Positions 8,221-17,021 of a stretch of DNA of 64,000 nucleotides are shown piece by piece (position 1 is the stretch's first letter; each line of letters begins with the position of its first letter). The position numbers were made by a program, and so were the translations under genes. Source of the stretch: JAKACA01 sp049510975 (GTDB lineage Bacteria; Actinomycetota; Acidimicrobiia; Acidimicrobiales; Bog-793); the NCBI GenBank assembly GCA_049510975.1, contig JBEKYM010000012.1:1-64000 (forward strand). The letters run 5' to 3'. The notes beneath the pieces were generated by a model. That model saw only the letters and a program-made list of their open reading frames with translations, was not told the origin of the DNA and did not search any database.

Positions 8221-8667
8221 TCAGGGAGTGGCTCGCCAGAACTCCAGGCGCTGCACCAATCGCGTCCAGAAACCCGGCTGCTTCACGGGTCTCGCCCCAC
8301 TTGCGCTGCCGCTCACGATGGCGTCGGTGGGCACGAGATCCGATGCCGGCACTTTCGTCGTGCTGAGCGGTCCGCCGCCGGTGCCCGGACTCGCGCCCGG
8401 CGACGGCAGCACGACGACGGATCGCTGCCCCTTCTTCACGAGCCCGTAATCCTGGTGAGCGATGCGGGCGACCGTGCTGTCGCGGTGCAGCGAGCGGATC
8501 TGTCCGGCCAACTGTCGGTTCTCGGTGTCGAGGGCCCTGAGCTGTGAGCTCCCCTGCGCCAGCGCCGCTCGGGCACGCATGAGCTGGCCGAGGGGGAACT
8601 CGGTGGCCACGATGACGATGGCGGCGATCAGGCCGGCGAAGAACACGATGCGGGCACGGCCGATCAT
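8221..8667 (-). CDS. ftsB: FtsB/DivIC septum formation initiator
   Basis: A 148-residue bitopic membrane protein. The short N-terminus MIGRARI is followed by one transmembrane helix (VFFAGLIAAIVIVATEF). A coiled coil follows (about residues 28-65, LRALDTENRQLAGQIRSL), with the DivIC-type HQDYGLVKKGQ segment and a Pro/Gly/Ser-rich tail. It takes part in the divisome with FtsL/FtsQ. The ATG overlaps the eno stop (ATGA), the standard actinobacterial eno-divIC coupling. DUF501 normally comes next; here the coxL block intervenes. Confidence 0.9.
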   Translation of the reverse strand: MIGRARIVFFAGLIAAIVIVATEFPLGQLMRARAALAQGSSQLRALDTENRQLAGQIRSLHRDSTVARIAHQDYGLVKKGQRSVVVLPSPGASPGTGGGPLSTTKVPASDLVPTDAIVSGSASGARPVKQPGFWTRLVQRLEFWRATP

Positions 8668-9971
8668 GATGCCGCCGTCGATGAGTGCCGATCGTGGTGC
8701 GAGGCGAAGACGGAGAGGCCGGGGTAGGAGGCTTGTGCGCCCAGGCTTTCCTCGATCCGCAGCAGCTGGTTGTACTTGGCGACGCGGTCGGAACGGGCCG
8801 GCGCCCCGCCCTTCAGCTGCCCGCAGCCGACGGCCACGACGAGGTCGGCGATGAAGGTGTCCTCCGTCTCGCCAGAGCGGTGGGAGATCACCGAGGAGTA
8901 GCCGGCGCGGGTGGCGGTGTCGACGGCGAGGAGGGTTTCGGTGAGGGTGCCGATCTGATTCACCTTGACGAGGAGGGCGTTCGCCACGCCGGCGGCGATG
9001 CCCCGCTCCAGCCGGTCGACGTTGGTGACGAAGATGTCGTCGCCGACGACCTGAGTCTTGGCGCCCACGCCGGCGGTGAGCGCGGCCCAGCCTTCCCAGT
9101 CCTCCTCGGCCATCGGGTCCTCCAGGGACACGACCGGGTAGCGGTCGACGATGTCGACCCAGTAGGCGACGAGCTCCTCGGGCGAGAGCGTGCGGCCCTC
9201 GCCTTCGAGCACGTAGCTGCCGTCTCGCCACAGCTCGGTCGTGGCTGGATCGAGGGCGATGGCGACGTCGACTCCCGGCACGCGCCCCGCCCGCTCGATC
9301 GCCTCGACGAGCAGGCGCAGAGCGTCCTCGTTGTGAGCGAGATCCGGGGCAAAACCGCCCTCGTCTCCCACCGCGGTGGAGAGCCCCCGCTCGTGCAGCA
9401 AGCTCTTCAAGGCGTGGTAGGTCTCCGAGCCCCAACGCAACGCCTCGGAGTAGGAGGCGGCGCCGACGGGGGCGATCATGAACTCCTGGAAGTCGACGTT
9501 GTTGTCGGCGTGGGCGCCACCGTTGAGCACGTTCATCTGCGGCACGGGTAGGACGTGGGCGTCGACGCCGCCGATGTAGCGGTAGAGCGGGAGCCCGCAG
9601 TCCTCCGCCGCCGCCCGGGCGACCGCCAGCGACGTGCCGAGTACGGCGTTGGCGCCGAGACGGGCCTTGTCGGGCGTGCCGTCAAGGTCGATGAGGCGGT
9701 AGTCGACGCTGCGCTGATCGGAAGCGTCCTGGCCGCAAATGGCGGCTGCGATCTCACCGCGGACGTTGCCCACTGCCTGGAGGACGCCCTTGCCGCCGAA
9801 GCGCTCGCCTCCGTCGCGGAGCTCCTTGGCCTCGAAGCTTCCCGTGGATGCGCCGGACGGCACGATGGCCCTGCCGGCGGCACCCGACTCGAGCACGCAC
9901 GCGACCTCGATCGTCGGATTGCCCCGCGAGTCGAGGACTTCGCGTGCGGTGAGCGAGTTGATGGAGGTCAC
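8664..9971 (-). CDS. eno: Enolase
   Basis: A 435-residue phosphopyruvate hydratase (2-phosphoglycerate to phosphoenolpyruvate, glycolysis). Signature segments are all present: LDSRGNPTIEV, SGASTGSFEAKELRDG, GGAHADNNVDFQEFMI, SLEDPMAEEDWEGW, VGDDIFVTN and the enolase signature SHRSGETEDTFIADLVVA. The start is GTG at 9971 with AGGAG ten bases upstream. The stop overlaps ftsB. It is a full-length housekeeping copy. Confidence 0.98.
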   Translation of the reverse strand: MTSINSLTAREVLDSRGNPTIEVACVLESGAAGRAIVPSGASTGSFEAKELRDGGERFGGKGVLQAVGNVRGEIAAAICGQDASDQRSVDYRLIDLDGTPDKARLGANAVLGTSLAVARAAAEDCGLPLYRYIGGVDAHVLPVPQMNVLNGGAHADNNVDFQEFMIAPVGAASYSEALRWGSETYHALKSLLHERGLSTAVGDEGGFAPDLAHNEDALRLLVEAIERAGRVPGVDVAIALDPATTELWRDGSYVLEGEGRTLSPEELVAYWVDIVDRYPVVSLEDPMAEEDWEGWAALTAGVGAKTQVVGDDIFVTNVDRLERGIAAGVANALLVKVNQIGTLTETLLAVDTATRAGYSSVISHRSGETEDTFIADLVVAVGCGQLKGGAPARSDRVAKYNQLLRIEESLGAQASYPGLSVFASHHDRHSSTAAS

Positions 9972-9990
9972 TGCTGAGTCGCTCCTGTGG

Positions 9991-10019
9991 AAAGTGTGAA
10001 CAAAGTTAGCAAAGTGAAC
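9991..10019. promoter_or_regulatory. AT-rich island with direct GTGAAC repeats upstream of eno
   Basis: In the 96-nt gap between mazG and eno there is an unusually A/T-rich stretch. It holds AAAGTGTGAAC (9991-10001) and AAAGTGAAC (10011-10019) as direct repeats around AAAGTTAGC. Its position 20-50 nt upstream of the eno GTG suggests it contains the eno promoter and possibly a regulator site. No clean -10/-35 pair could be assigned. Confidence 0.3.
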
Positions 10020-10067
10020 GATGTCATATGTGGACGGCCTCGACGATGCTGAGCCCCGAGGACGGCC

Positions 10068-11582
10068 TCAGCCTGCGGTTGGGCCGGCGGTTGGGTCGGC
10101 AGTCGACCCGCCCGCCGGCCCCGGTGGGCTCGTGTCAGGGGCCGCCTGCTCCGAGGCCAGCACTTCGCTCACGGGCACGCCTCGTGCGGCGGCGGCGTCT
10201 TCGAGGTCGGCGACTCTCGCCACGAGGCGGTCGAGGGCGTGCCGGACGGCCGCCTCGGGGTCCTCGCCGGCGGAGGCGGCAGCGCGGGCGATGGCGAGGA
10301 TCCGCTCGCCAGCATCGGTGTCGGCGGGGCCGGCGGGGGCGGCGGGGGCGGTGGTGGTGGCGGGCTGCCAGCCGAGGCCGGCGCTCTCGAGCTTCCGCTC
10401 GATCGTGGCCGCCCGGGCGAGCGCCGGCATGGCGGCGGGGATGCCGTCCAGCAACCGCTTGCGGCCCTTCTCGTCGCGCTTGATGCGCTCCCAGTTCGTG
10501 ACGACTTGCGATGCCGTTTCGGCGACGACGTCGCCGAAGACGTGCGGGTGCCGGCGGACCAGCTTGTCGGCGATCGAGCGGGCGATGTCGCTGAGCTCGA
10601 AGAGACCCTCCTCGCGGGCGAGCGTGGCGTGAAAGACGACCTGGCACAGGACGTCGCCGAGCTCCTCTTCGACGTGTGCAACCTGCTCGGGCGTTGCCTG
10701 GGCGGGGTCATCACCGAGCCCCTCGAGGGCCTCGATGGCTTCGTAGGTCTCCTCCAGCAGGTGGCGCACCAGCGACTGGTGCGTCTGCTCCTGGTCCCAG
10801 GGGCACTCCCTGCGAAGGCGCCCGACGACTTCGCTCAGGCGAACGAGCTCGCCGGCCACGGGGGCAGCCAGATGCTCGACGTAGATGCTCGTGAGGTGGT
10901 CCGCCTCGACCGTGCGGTCGAGATCCTCCCAAGCCACTTCGACGACGGCTTCGTCCGGCATCCCGAGGTGGTGCAAGATCACCGCCCGCTGGTCAGGTGC
11001 TGGCTCCTCGACTGCCAACTTGACGTCGGAGAGCACGGCCTTCGACCAACACTGGGCGACGAGCAGCGGCCCCGTGTCGCCGGCGGCGGTGAGCGCAAAG
11101 GCCGTGGCGTCCACGAGCCGGACTCCGGCCGCGAGTGGGTCGATCCCGAGGCGTGCCCACACCAGATCGCAAAACGACATCGCCGGCACGATCTCGAGCA
11201 CGACGTCGCCGCTGCCCGCCGCCGCTCGCAACAGCTCCACGGTCCGCTCGGCCACGAGTGGCGAGCCTGGGACGGCGTACACGATCCGGCCGGACCGACT
11301 GGCGGCCTCGAGAAGCGCCGCTGCGATCGACGTGTAGACCGCCTCGAATGTGGCCTCGCCCGTGTACCGATCGTCGAAGGTCACCGTCTCCGAGCCGGCG
11401 GCACCGCTGGCGAGGAGCTCGGCTGCGGCCGGGTGCTGCCGGGTGCGAAAGAACAGCGGCGTGCCGCCACCCGACGCCCCTTGCAATGTCGCCAGGGCGC
11501 CCGACGTCATCACGTCGGTTCCGGCCGGACCGAGCCCGACGATGGTGATGACGGGAGGCCCGCCCGCCTGCGAGCCTGCCAC
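10068..11582 (-). CDS. mazG: Tetrapyrrole methylase-MazG fusion NTP pyrophosphohydrolase (YabN type)
   Basis: This 504-residue protein has two domains. Residues 1-230 resemble a tetrapyrrole (SAM-dependent) methylase, starting ITIVGLGPAGTDVMTSGAL with VYAVPGSPLVAERTVELL. From about 245 a MazG domain follows, with the nucleotide and metal motifs CPWDQEQTHQSLVRHLLEE, ETYEAIEAL and EELGDVLCQVVFHATLA. MazG cleaves aberrant NTPs to NMP and pyrophosphate. The C-terminus is a Pro/Ala/Gly-rich tail ending in TADPTAGPTAG, unlike typical MazG. The start is GTG at 11582, 30 nt after the lipoprotein stop. Confidence 0.92.
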   Translation of the reverse strand: MAGSQAGGPPVITIVGLGPAGTDVMTSGALATLQGASGGGTPLFFRTRQHPAAAELLASGAAGSETVTFDDRYTGEATFEAVYTSIAAALLEAASRSGRIVYAVPGSPLVAERTVELLRAAAGSGDVVLEIVPAMSFCDLVWARLGIDPLAAGVRLVDATAFALTAAGDTGPLLVAQCWSKAVLSDVKLAVEEPAPDQRAVILHHLGMPDEAVVEVAWEDLDRTVEADHLTSIYVEHLAAPVAGELVRLSEVVGRLRRECPWDQEQTHQSLVRHLLEETYEAIEALEGLGDDPAQATPEQVAHVEEELGDVLCQVVFHATLAREEGLFELSDIARSIADKLVRRHPHVFGDVVAETASQVVTNWERIKRDEKGRKRLLDGIPAAMPALARAATIERKLESAGLGWQPATTTAPAAPAGPADTDAGERILAIARAAASAGEDPEAAVRHALDRLVARVADLEDAAAARGVPVSEVLASEQAAPDTSPPGPAGGSTADPTAGPTAG

Positions 11583-11612
11583 AGAACCGATCAGTGCCAG
11601 CCGGCCAGACGG

Positions 11613-12722
11613 CTAACCGGAACCGGTTGCGCCGGCGGCGAGGCTCGTCGTGGTCACCGGGCAGCCTGCGGCAGACGGCGAGAGCGCATAGCCGCAAGCC
11701 GACGACCCGGGGGGGACGACCGACAAGGACACGGCCCCCTGGACGACCTTGCGCTGCAAGGTGCCGTAGACCGACGACACCGAGATGTCTGCGGAGACAA
11801 GAGCCTTTGCGTACTGGGCGTCGAAGGCGGTGGACTCGAGCCCGACGAGCTGCGATACGACATCGGCGAGCGACTCGAGCGGACGACTCGTCACGTAGAT
11901 GAGAATCCAGGTGTTCTGGTACTCGACCGGACGGCTGACAGTGTCGAGCTTGAGGCTCACGGCCACGGGACCGAGGTTGCCCGGCCAAGACGACGGAGGG
12001 AGGCAGCCGATGCTGCCGCCGGCGCCGGCGCCGATGTTCTCCGAGTGCTTGGTGGCCTCGGTGGCAAAGCTCGCCCCGCCGCGAACCGCCTTGGCGATCG
12101 AGAGCGCGAGTGACTTCTTCGCCACGCCGATGACTGCGGAACAGGACAGAGTCGCTTCCGCCCGGTGCGAGTCCTCCCAGTCCGTCAGCGCCGCCGGCTG
12201 GAGCGACGTACCGGCCAGGTAGGCGGAGTAAGCGTCCTGGTTGAGCTGGTTGTCGACGAACGCCGTGCGAAACGAGGTCCCAAGGCCGCCGACGATGGAA
12301 GCAGCCGTCGCGTTCGGGCAGGTCACACCTTCCTGCTGCAGGGTCGACAGGGTCTGAGTGATCCCGTCCTCGGTCTCGGTCAGCGCCAGGTTGAAGTCGG
12401 ACGCCGGCAACGAGACGTGGTGAGCCGCCACCATCTGGTCGAGGATGCGGAACTTGATGAGCTGGCTGAGCACCGAATCCGCGTAGGACGTGCTCCACGT
12501 GTCGGTGCCCGCCCCCGTCGTGGCCGGCGGCCGCCCGCCGGTGCTGGCACACAAGAAACCCGCATCGGCCTGCAGCTGCCGCATCGAATCGTTCAGCGCC
12601 GAGGTGGCAATGACGGACCCTCCGACTTGGGCGGCGCCCGCCGTCGTCGACAGTGAGTTGCAGCCCGTCGATACGAGGACCACGGCAAGGAGGGCGGCGC
12701 ACATCGCCACGAGTCGCTTCAC
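11613..12722 (-). CDS. SurA/PpiC-like secreted lipoprotein
   Basis: A 369-residue lipoprotein. The signal peptide MKRLVAMCAALLAVVLVSTG is followed by the lipobox cysteine at residue 21. The body resembles SurA N-terminal chaperone proteins: helical, with VIATSALNDSMRQLQADAG and an aspartate/glutamine-rich middle. Around residues 255-280 the segment PVEYQNTWILIYVTSRP is compatible with a degenerate PpiC-type isomerase domain. A SurA-like lipoprotein between mfd and mazG is a recurrent actinobacterial arrangement, pointing to a role in extracytoplasmic folding. Isomerase activity is not assured from sequence. Confidence 0.75.
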   Translation of the reverse strand: MKRLVAMCAALLAVVLVSTGCNSLSTTAGAAQVGGSVIATSALNDSMRQLQADAGFLCASTGGRPPATTGAGTDTWSTSYADSVLSQLIKFRILDQMVAAHHVSLPASDFNLALTETEDGITQTLSTLQQEGVTCPNATAASIVGGLGTSFRTAFVDNQLNQDAYSAYLAGTSLQPAALTDWEDSHRAEATLSCSAVIGVAKKSLALSIAKAVRGGASFATEATKHSENIGAGAGGSIGCLPPSSWPGNLGPVAVSLKLDTVSRPVEYQNTWILIYVTSRPLESLADVVSQLVGLESTAFDAQYAKALVSADISVSSVYGTLQRKVVQGAVSLSVVPPGSSACGYALSPSAAGCPVTTTSLAAGATGSG

Positions 12723-12777
12723 GATGGGCCGATCGTAGGGGCCGTTTCGGGCGCCCGGCCAGTCACCCGGCTCTCCG

Positions 12778-15700
12778 TCAGCCGGATGCAGGCACGGCGG
12801 GAGCGGGCAGCAGCTCGCCGAGCAGAGCGACGATGCGGTCGGCGAGATCAGTGCCGGCGACCAGCGGGACGATCAGTTGGGCGGCGTCTTCCTTCAGGAT
12901 CGCCCTCGGGTGCAGGCGCCCGAGACGAACCTGGGCGGACACCGCCAGCTTGACGGGCGACACCCTCACGACGACTTCGCCGAGCCGCCCAGGCCCGCTG
13001 GCCCCGGGCCTGGCGGCCGCGGCCGTGACCTCGGTGACTCCCGTCCGCACGCACTCGGCCCGGAGCCGCCCGACGGCGAGGAGCGCTTGCGCCTCGTTCG
13101 GCGGGGGACCGTACCGATCGACCCACTCTGCCCGGATGTCCTCGACGGCGGCGGCGTCACGTACGTCGACGAGCCGACGATACGCCTCGAGGCGGAGGTC
13201 CTCCCGGCCGATGTAGGACTCCGGGATCGACGCCTTCACGGGCAGATCCACGGTGATGTCGATCGGCAGGCGGATCGGCTCACCCTTCAGCTCGGCCACC
13301 GCTTCGGAGACCATCCGGACATAGAGGTCGTAGCCGACGGCGCTGATGTGGCCCGACTGATCGCGACCGAGGAGGTTGCCGGCGCCTCGGATCTCGAGGT
13401 CGCGCATGGCGATCTTGAAGCCCGATCCGAGCTCGGTGTGCTCCTCCCCGATCGTGCGCAGCCGCTCATAGGCCTGCTCGCTGAGGACACGGTCGGGCGG
13501 GAAGAGCAGGTAGGCATACGCCCGCCGGCCGCTGCGCCCGACGCGGCCCCGCAACTGGTGGAGCTGGCCGAGACCGAGCATGTCGGCCCGGTCGACGACA
13601 AGGGTGTTGACCGTGGGCATGTCGATGCCAGACTCGATGATCGTCGTGCACACGAGGACGTCGAAACGACCCTCCGAGAAGTCCATCACGACCTGCTCGA
13701 GGCTCCCTTCGTCCATCTGCCCGTGGGCGACGGCGACACGGGCGTCAGGCACGAGGTTCCCGACGTCGCGGGCGATCTTCTCGATGTCCTGAACTCGGTT
13801 GTGGACGTAGAACACCTGCCCCTCACGCAGGAGCTCCCGACGGATCGACTCTGCCACGGCTCGGTCGTCCTGCTCACCGACGTAGGTGAGGATCGGCTGG
13901 CGCTCGACCGGCGGCGTGTTGATGAGCGAGAGGTCGCGGATGCCCGTGAGGCTCAGTTCGAGGGTGCGCGGGATCGGGCTCGCCGTGAGCGTGAGGACGT
14001 CGACGCCGGTGGTGAGCTGTTTGATCGTTTCTTTGTGGTTGACGCCGAAGCGCTGCTCCTCGTCCACGACGAGCAAACCGAGCTTCTTGAAAGCGACATC
14101 GGCAGCGAGCACACGGTGCGTCCCCACCACGAGGTCGACCGAGCCGTCCGCCAGCCCGTCCACGACCTTGCGTGCCTCCGCCGGCGTCAGGAACCGCGAG
14201 AGCACCTCCACCCGCACCGGGTAGGGGGCATAGCGCTCGGCGAAGGTCTGGAAGTGCTGCTGGGCGAGCAGCGTCGTCGGCACGAGAACCGCCGCCTGGT
14301 AACCGTCCTGGATGGCCTTGAAGACGGCACGCACCGCCACTTCGGTCTTGCCGAAACCGACATCTCCACACACCAGCCGGTCCATCGGGACCGCCCGCTC
14401 CATGTCAGCCTTCACGTCGGCGATGGCTTTGAGCTGGTCGGGGGTTTCTGGGTAGGGGAACGATTGCTCGAGCTCGGCCTGCCAAACAGTGTCGGGCTGA
14501 AAAGCATGGCCGGGCTCGGTCGCCCGCCGGCGATAGAGGGCGACGAGCTCCTTCGCCACTTCGCGGACGGCGGCGCGCACGCGGGCTTTCTGCTTCTGCC
14601 ACTCGTTGCCTCCGAGCCGGTTGAGGCTCGGCTGATCGCCGCCGGCGTACGGCGTGATCGTGTCGATCTGATCCGAGGGGACGTACAGCTTGTCCTCGCC
14701 CCGGTATTCGAGCAGCAGGTAGTCGCGCTCTGAGCCGCCGATGGCGCGGCGAACGAGGCCGCCGTAGCGGGCGACGCCGTGCACGTGGTGGACGACATAG
14801 GCGCCGGGTGCGAGATCGTCGAAGAAACCCTCCACGGCCCTTGCCCTCGGCCTCGCCACCCGGTGGGGCCGGCGACGGCCCGTGATGTCGGGCTCGGACA
14901 CGAGCGCGAGCAACGAGTCGGGCATGAGGGCGCCGCGCTCGAGGGGGGCGACGACGATGTGGACCCCGGGCCGGCGGAGCGCCTGGGCGGTCTGCTCACC
15001 CTGCTCACCGCTGTCGTCGATCAGGAGACGGGTGTCGAGGCCCTGAGTGGCAAGGACGCTCGCCATCCGATCGGCGCTGCCACGGCCGTCGGCGCAGATC
15101 ACGACCCGGTGGCCGGAGCGCGCCAGCTCGCCGAGGCGCCGGGCGAGGCCGGCGTCGTCGCCGAGCACCGGCGGCCAGCCCCTCGCGACCAGCGCGGTCG
15201 TATCGGCGCGGTCTGCCGTCGGCATCAGCGTGGCGAGGCGAGCGCTCGTGCGGGCCAGCAGGCGCTCGAAGGGAAGATGGAGGCGGGCGACCGCTTCGGT
15301 GGCAGCGGCGCCCGCGGTGGTGGACTGCTGGCCGGGTGCCACCCAGGTGGCGGCGAGCGACTCGGTGAGGGCAGTCTCCTCGTCGATGAGCTCGGTAGCG
15401 CGGTCGCGCATGCGCCGCGGCTCGATCAGCACGACGCGAGCATCCGGGTGGAGCAGGTCGGTGAAGAGGCGTTCCTCTTCGGTGAGCCACGGGAGCCATG
15501 ACTCCATCCCGTCGAACATCGACCCCTCGGCGATGCGCTCGAAGACGTCGCGTGCAACGGGTGATTCTGCGGCGAGCCGCCCAGCCCGTTCACGGACCGC
15601 ATCGCTCAGCACGAGCTCGCGGCATCCGAAAATCTCGATGCCGTCGATGTCGGCGACCGATCGCTGGTCGCCGACGTCGAACAGCGACAGGCGTTCGACT

Positions 15701-16386
15701 TCGTCGCCCCAGAGGTCGATGCGGACCCCGTAGTCCTCCGTGGACGGGAAGACGTCGATGATGCCGCCGCGCACGGCCACCTCGCCACGGTGCTCCACCT
15801 GGTACTCGCGGCGGTAGCCGGCGTGCACGAGGCGGGCGACGAGCTCCTCGGAGTCGATCTCGGCTCCCCGGTGCACGACGACCGGCTCGGCATCCTCGAC
15901 ATCGGGTCCGAGCTGCTGCAGCAGTGCCCGGATGGGGGCCACGACGAGGCGTGGGCCGGCGGTCGGGCCGGGGGCGCCGGCGGTCGGGGCGGGGGCGCCG
16001 GCGGTCGGGCCGGGGGCGCCTGCGGTCGGGCCGGCGGCGCCGTGGCGGAGTCGCCACATCGCTCGCAGGCGCCGGCCCATCGTCTCGCTGGCCGGCGACA
16101 CCCGCTCATAGGGCAAGGTCTCCCAAGCCGGCAAGACGTCGACGCGGTCCTTGCCGACGAACGCCGCGAGGTCGTGCTCGAGCTGTTCGGCCTCGCGGAG
16201 CGTGGGCGTCGCCACGAGGATCACGGGAGCGCTGCTCAGCTCGGCAAGGGCTGCGAGGACGATCGCCCGCGCCGCTTCGGGAACGACGACGGAGGCATCA
16301 TCGGCCGAGAGCAGCTCGGCGATGGCAGCTTCGCCGGAGAGCAGGCCGGGCAGGCCGGAGAGCACCGGGACGGCGACCTTGCTCAC
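12778..16386 (-). CDS. mfd: Transcription-repair coupling factor
   Basis: A 1202-residue Mfd. It displaces stalled RNA polymerase and recruits UvrA. Visible parts are the N-terminal UvrB-like module and the RNA polymerase interaction domain (PGAYVVHHVHGVARYGGL). A translocase follows with Walker A GDVGFGKTEVAVRAVFKA, Walker B VVDEEQRFGVNHKE, TASPIPRTL and the helicase C motifs (VCTTIIESGIDMPTVNTL, QLRGRVGRSGRRAYAYLL). A C-terminal TRCF domain (LRLEAYRRLVDVRD) completes it. An in-frame run of four 7-residue repeats (residues about 116-143) is inserted in the N-terminal module. The GTG start overlaps the pth stop (GTGA). Confidence 0.97.
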   Translation of the reverse strand: MSKVAVPVLSGLPGLLSGEAAIAELLSADDASVVVPEAARAIVLAALAELSSAPVILVATPTLREAEQLEHDLAAFVGKDRVDVLPAWETLPYERVSPASETMGRRLRAMWRLRHGAAGPTAGAPGPTAGAPAPTAGAPGPTAGPRLVVAPIRALLQQLGPDVEDAEPVVVHRGAEIDSEELVARLVHAGYRREYQVEHRGEVAVRGGIIDVFPSTEDYGVRIDLWGDEVERLSLFDVGDQRSVADIDGIEIFGCRELVLSDAVRERAGRLAAESPVARDVFERIAEGSMFDGMESWLPWLTEEERLFTDLLHPDARVVLIEPRRMRDRATELIDEETALTESLAATWVAPGQQSTTAGAAATEAVARLHLPFERLLARTSARLATLMPTADRADTTALVARGWPPVLGDDAGLARRLGELARSGHRVVICADGRGSADRMASVLATQGLDTRLLIDDSGEQGEQTAQALRRPGVHIVVAPLERGALMPDSLLALVSEPDITGRRRPHRVARPRARAVEGFFDDLAPGAYVVHHVHGVARYGGLVRRAIGGSERDYLLLEYRGEDKLYVPSDQIDTITPYAGGDQPSLNRLGGNEWQKQKARVRAAVREVAKELVALYRRRATEPGHAFQPDTVWQAELEQSFPYPETPDQLKAIADVKADMERAVPMDRLVCGDVGFGKTEVAVRAVFKAIQDGYQAAVLVPTTLLAQQHFQTFAERYAPYPVRVEVLSRFLTPAEARKVVDGLADGSVDLVVGTHRVLAADVAFKKLGLLVVDEEQRFGVNHKETIKQLTTGVDVLTLTASPIPRTLELSLTGIRDLSLINTPPVERQPILTYVGEQDDRAVAESIRRELLREGQVFYVHNRVQDIEKIARDVGNLVPDARVAVAHGQMDEGSLEQVVMDFSEGRFDVLVCTTIIESGIDMPTVNTLVVDRADMLGLGQLHQLRGRVGRSGRRAYAYLLFPPDRVLSEQAYERLRTIGEEHTELGSGFKIAMRDLEIRGAGNLLGRDQSGHISAVGYDLYVRMVSEAVAELKGEPIRLPIDITVDLPVKASIPESYIGREDLRLEAYRRLVDVRDAAAVEDIRAEWVDRYGPPPNEAQALLAVGRLRAECVRTGVTEVTAAAARPGASGPGRLGEVVVRVSPVKLAVSAQVRLGRLHPRAILKEDAAQLIVPLVAGTDLADRIVALLGELLPAPAVPASG
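15958..16041 (-). repeat. Four 21-bp tandem repeats inside mfd
   Basis: Units at 15958-15978, 15979-15999, 16000-16020 and 16021-16041 are near-identical versions of ggcggtcgggccgggggcgc plus c. They differ at one or two positions each. In the mfd frame they encode repeated GAPGPTA heptads (GPTAGAP-type). Because the unit is a multiple of three, copy-number change would keep the frame. The segment lies in a surface linker between RRLRAMWRLRHGA and RLVVAPIRALLQQL, where Mfd proteins usually have no insertion. Confidence 0.92.
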
Positions 16387-17021
16387 TCCGCTTCCACCCG
16401 GGTGTTGAAACGGTTCATGGCCGCGGCGACGCCTTCGGCCAGGATGGCCTCGACGGCATCCGCCGCCACCTCGACGGAGACATCCAGCAGATCCTTCACG
16501 GCCTTCGTCGGGCGCTTGAGGACGTGGTCGACGCCGTGGGCGCGGGAGGGGGGTTTCCCGATGCCGATCCGCACGCGAAGAAAGTCGCGGCGGTGGAGGT
16601 GTGCCTCGATGGAGCGGAGCCCGTTGTGTCCGGCCGTGCCGCCGCCTGCCTTGATGCGCACCGTCCCGGGCGGCAGGTCGAGCTCGTCGTGGACGATGAC
16701 GAGGCGCTCTGCTAACTCGGGGTCGGCACCGAGGTAGCGCTTGGCCAGGGGCCGTACGGCCATGCCCGACTCGTTCATGTACGTCTGCGGGACTGCGAGG
16801 ACGAGGAGCTTGCCGCCGTCACGTACCGAAACGGTCTCACACGACGTGCCTCGCTCGGTTCGCAGCCGAGCATGGTGGCGTGTGGCGAGCACCCTGACGG
16901 CAAGGGCGCCGAGGTTGTGGCGCGACCCTTCGTAGTCCGAACCGGGGTTGCCGAGGCCGACGGCGACCAGATCGGCCGTCGTCCCGCTTCGACCCTCGCC
17001 GAGGGCCCTTCCGAGCTTCAG
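16383..17021 (-). CDS. pth: Peptidyl-tRNA hydrolase, apparently starting at CTG
   Basis: A 212-residue Pth that releases tRNA from peptidyl-tRNA. The essential N-terminal motif DLVAVGLGNPGSDYEGSRHN lies upstream of the first GTG (16892), so any ATG/GTG start would delete the catalytic asparagine and histidine. Reading upstream, the frame is open past the rplY stop but contains no ATG, GTG or TTG. The best start is CTG at 17021-17019. It overlaps the rplY TGA as CTGA, like the GTGA/ATGA couplings of its neighbours, and has GGAGG four bases upstream. A second CTG at 16970 is possible. Later motifs include VPQTYMNESGMAV, VIVHDELDLPPG and GGGTAGHNGLRSI, all intact. Confidence 0.88.
   Translation of the reverse strand: MKLGRALGEGRSGTTADLVAVGLGNPGSDYEGSRHNLGALAVRVLATRHHARLRTERGTSCETVSVRDGGKLLVLAVPQTYMNESGMAVRPLAKRYLGADPELAERLVIVHDELDLPPGTVRIKAGGGTAGHNGLRSIEAHLHRRDFLRVRIGIGKPPSRAHGVDHVLKRPTKAVKDLLDVSVEVAADAVEAILAEGVAAAMNRFNTRVEAE

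Noticed and set aside
10239..12113. 624-codon plus-strand frame opposite mazG and the lipoprotein gene
   Set aside because: It is antisense to two genes with clear domains and a signal peptide, and shows only low-complexity Gly/Arg content.
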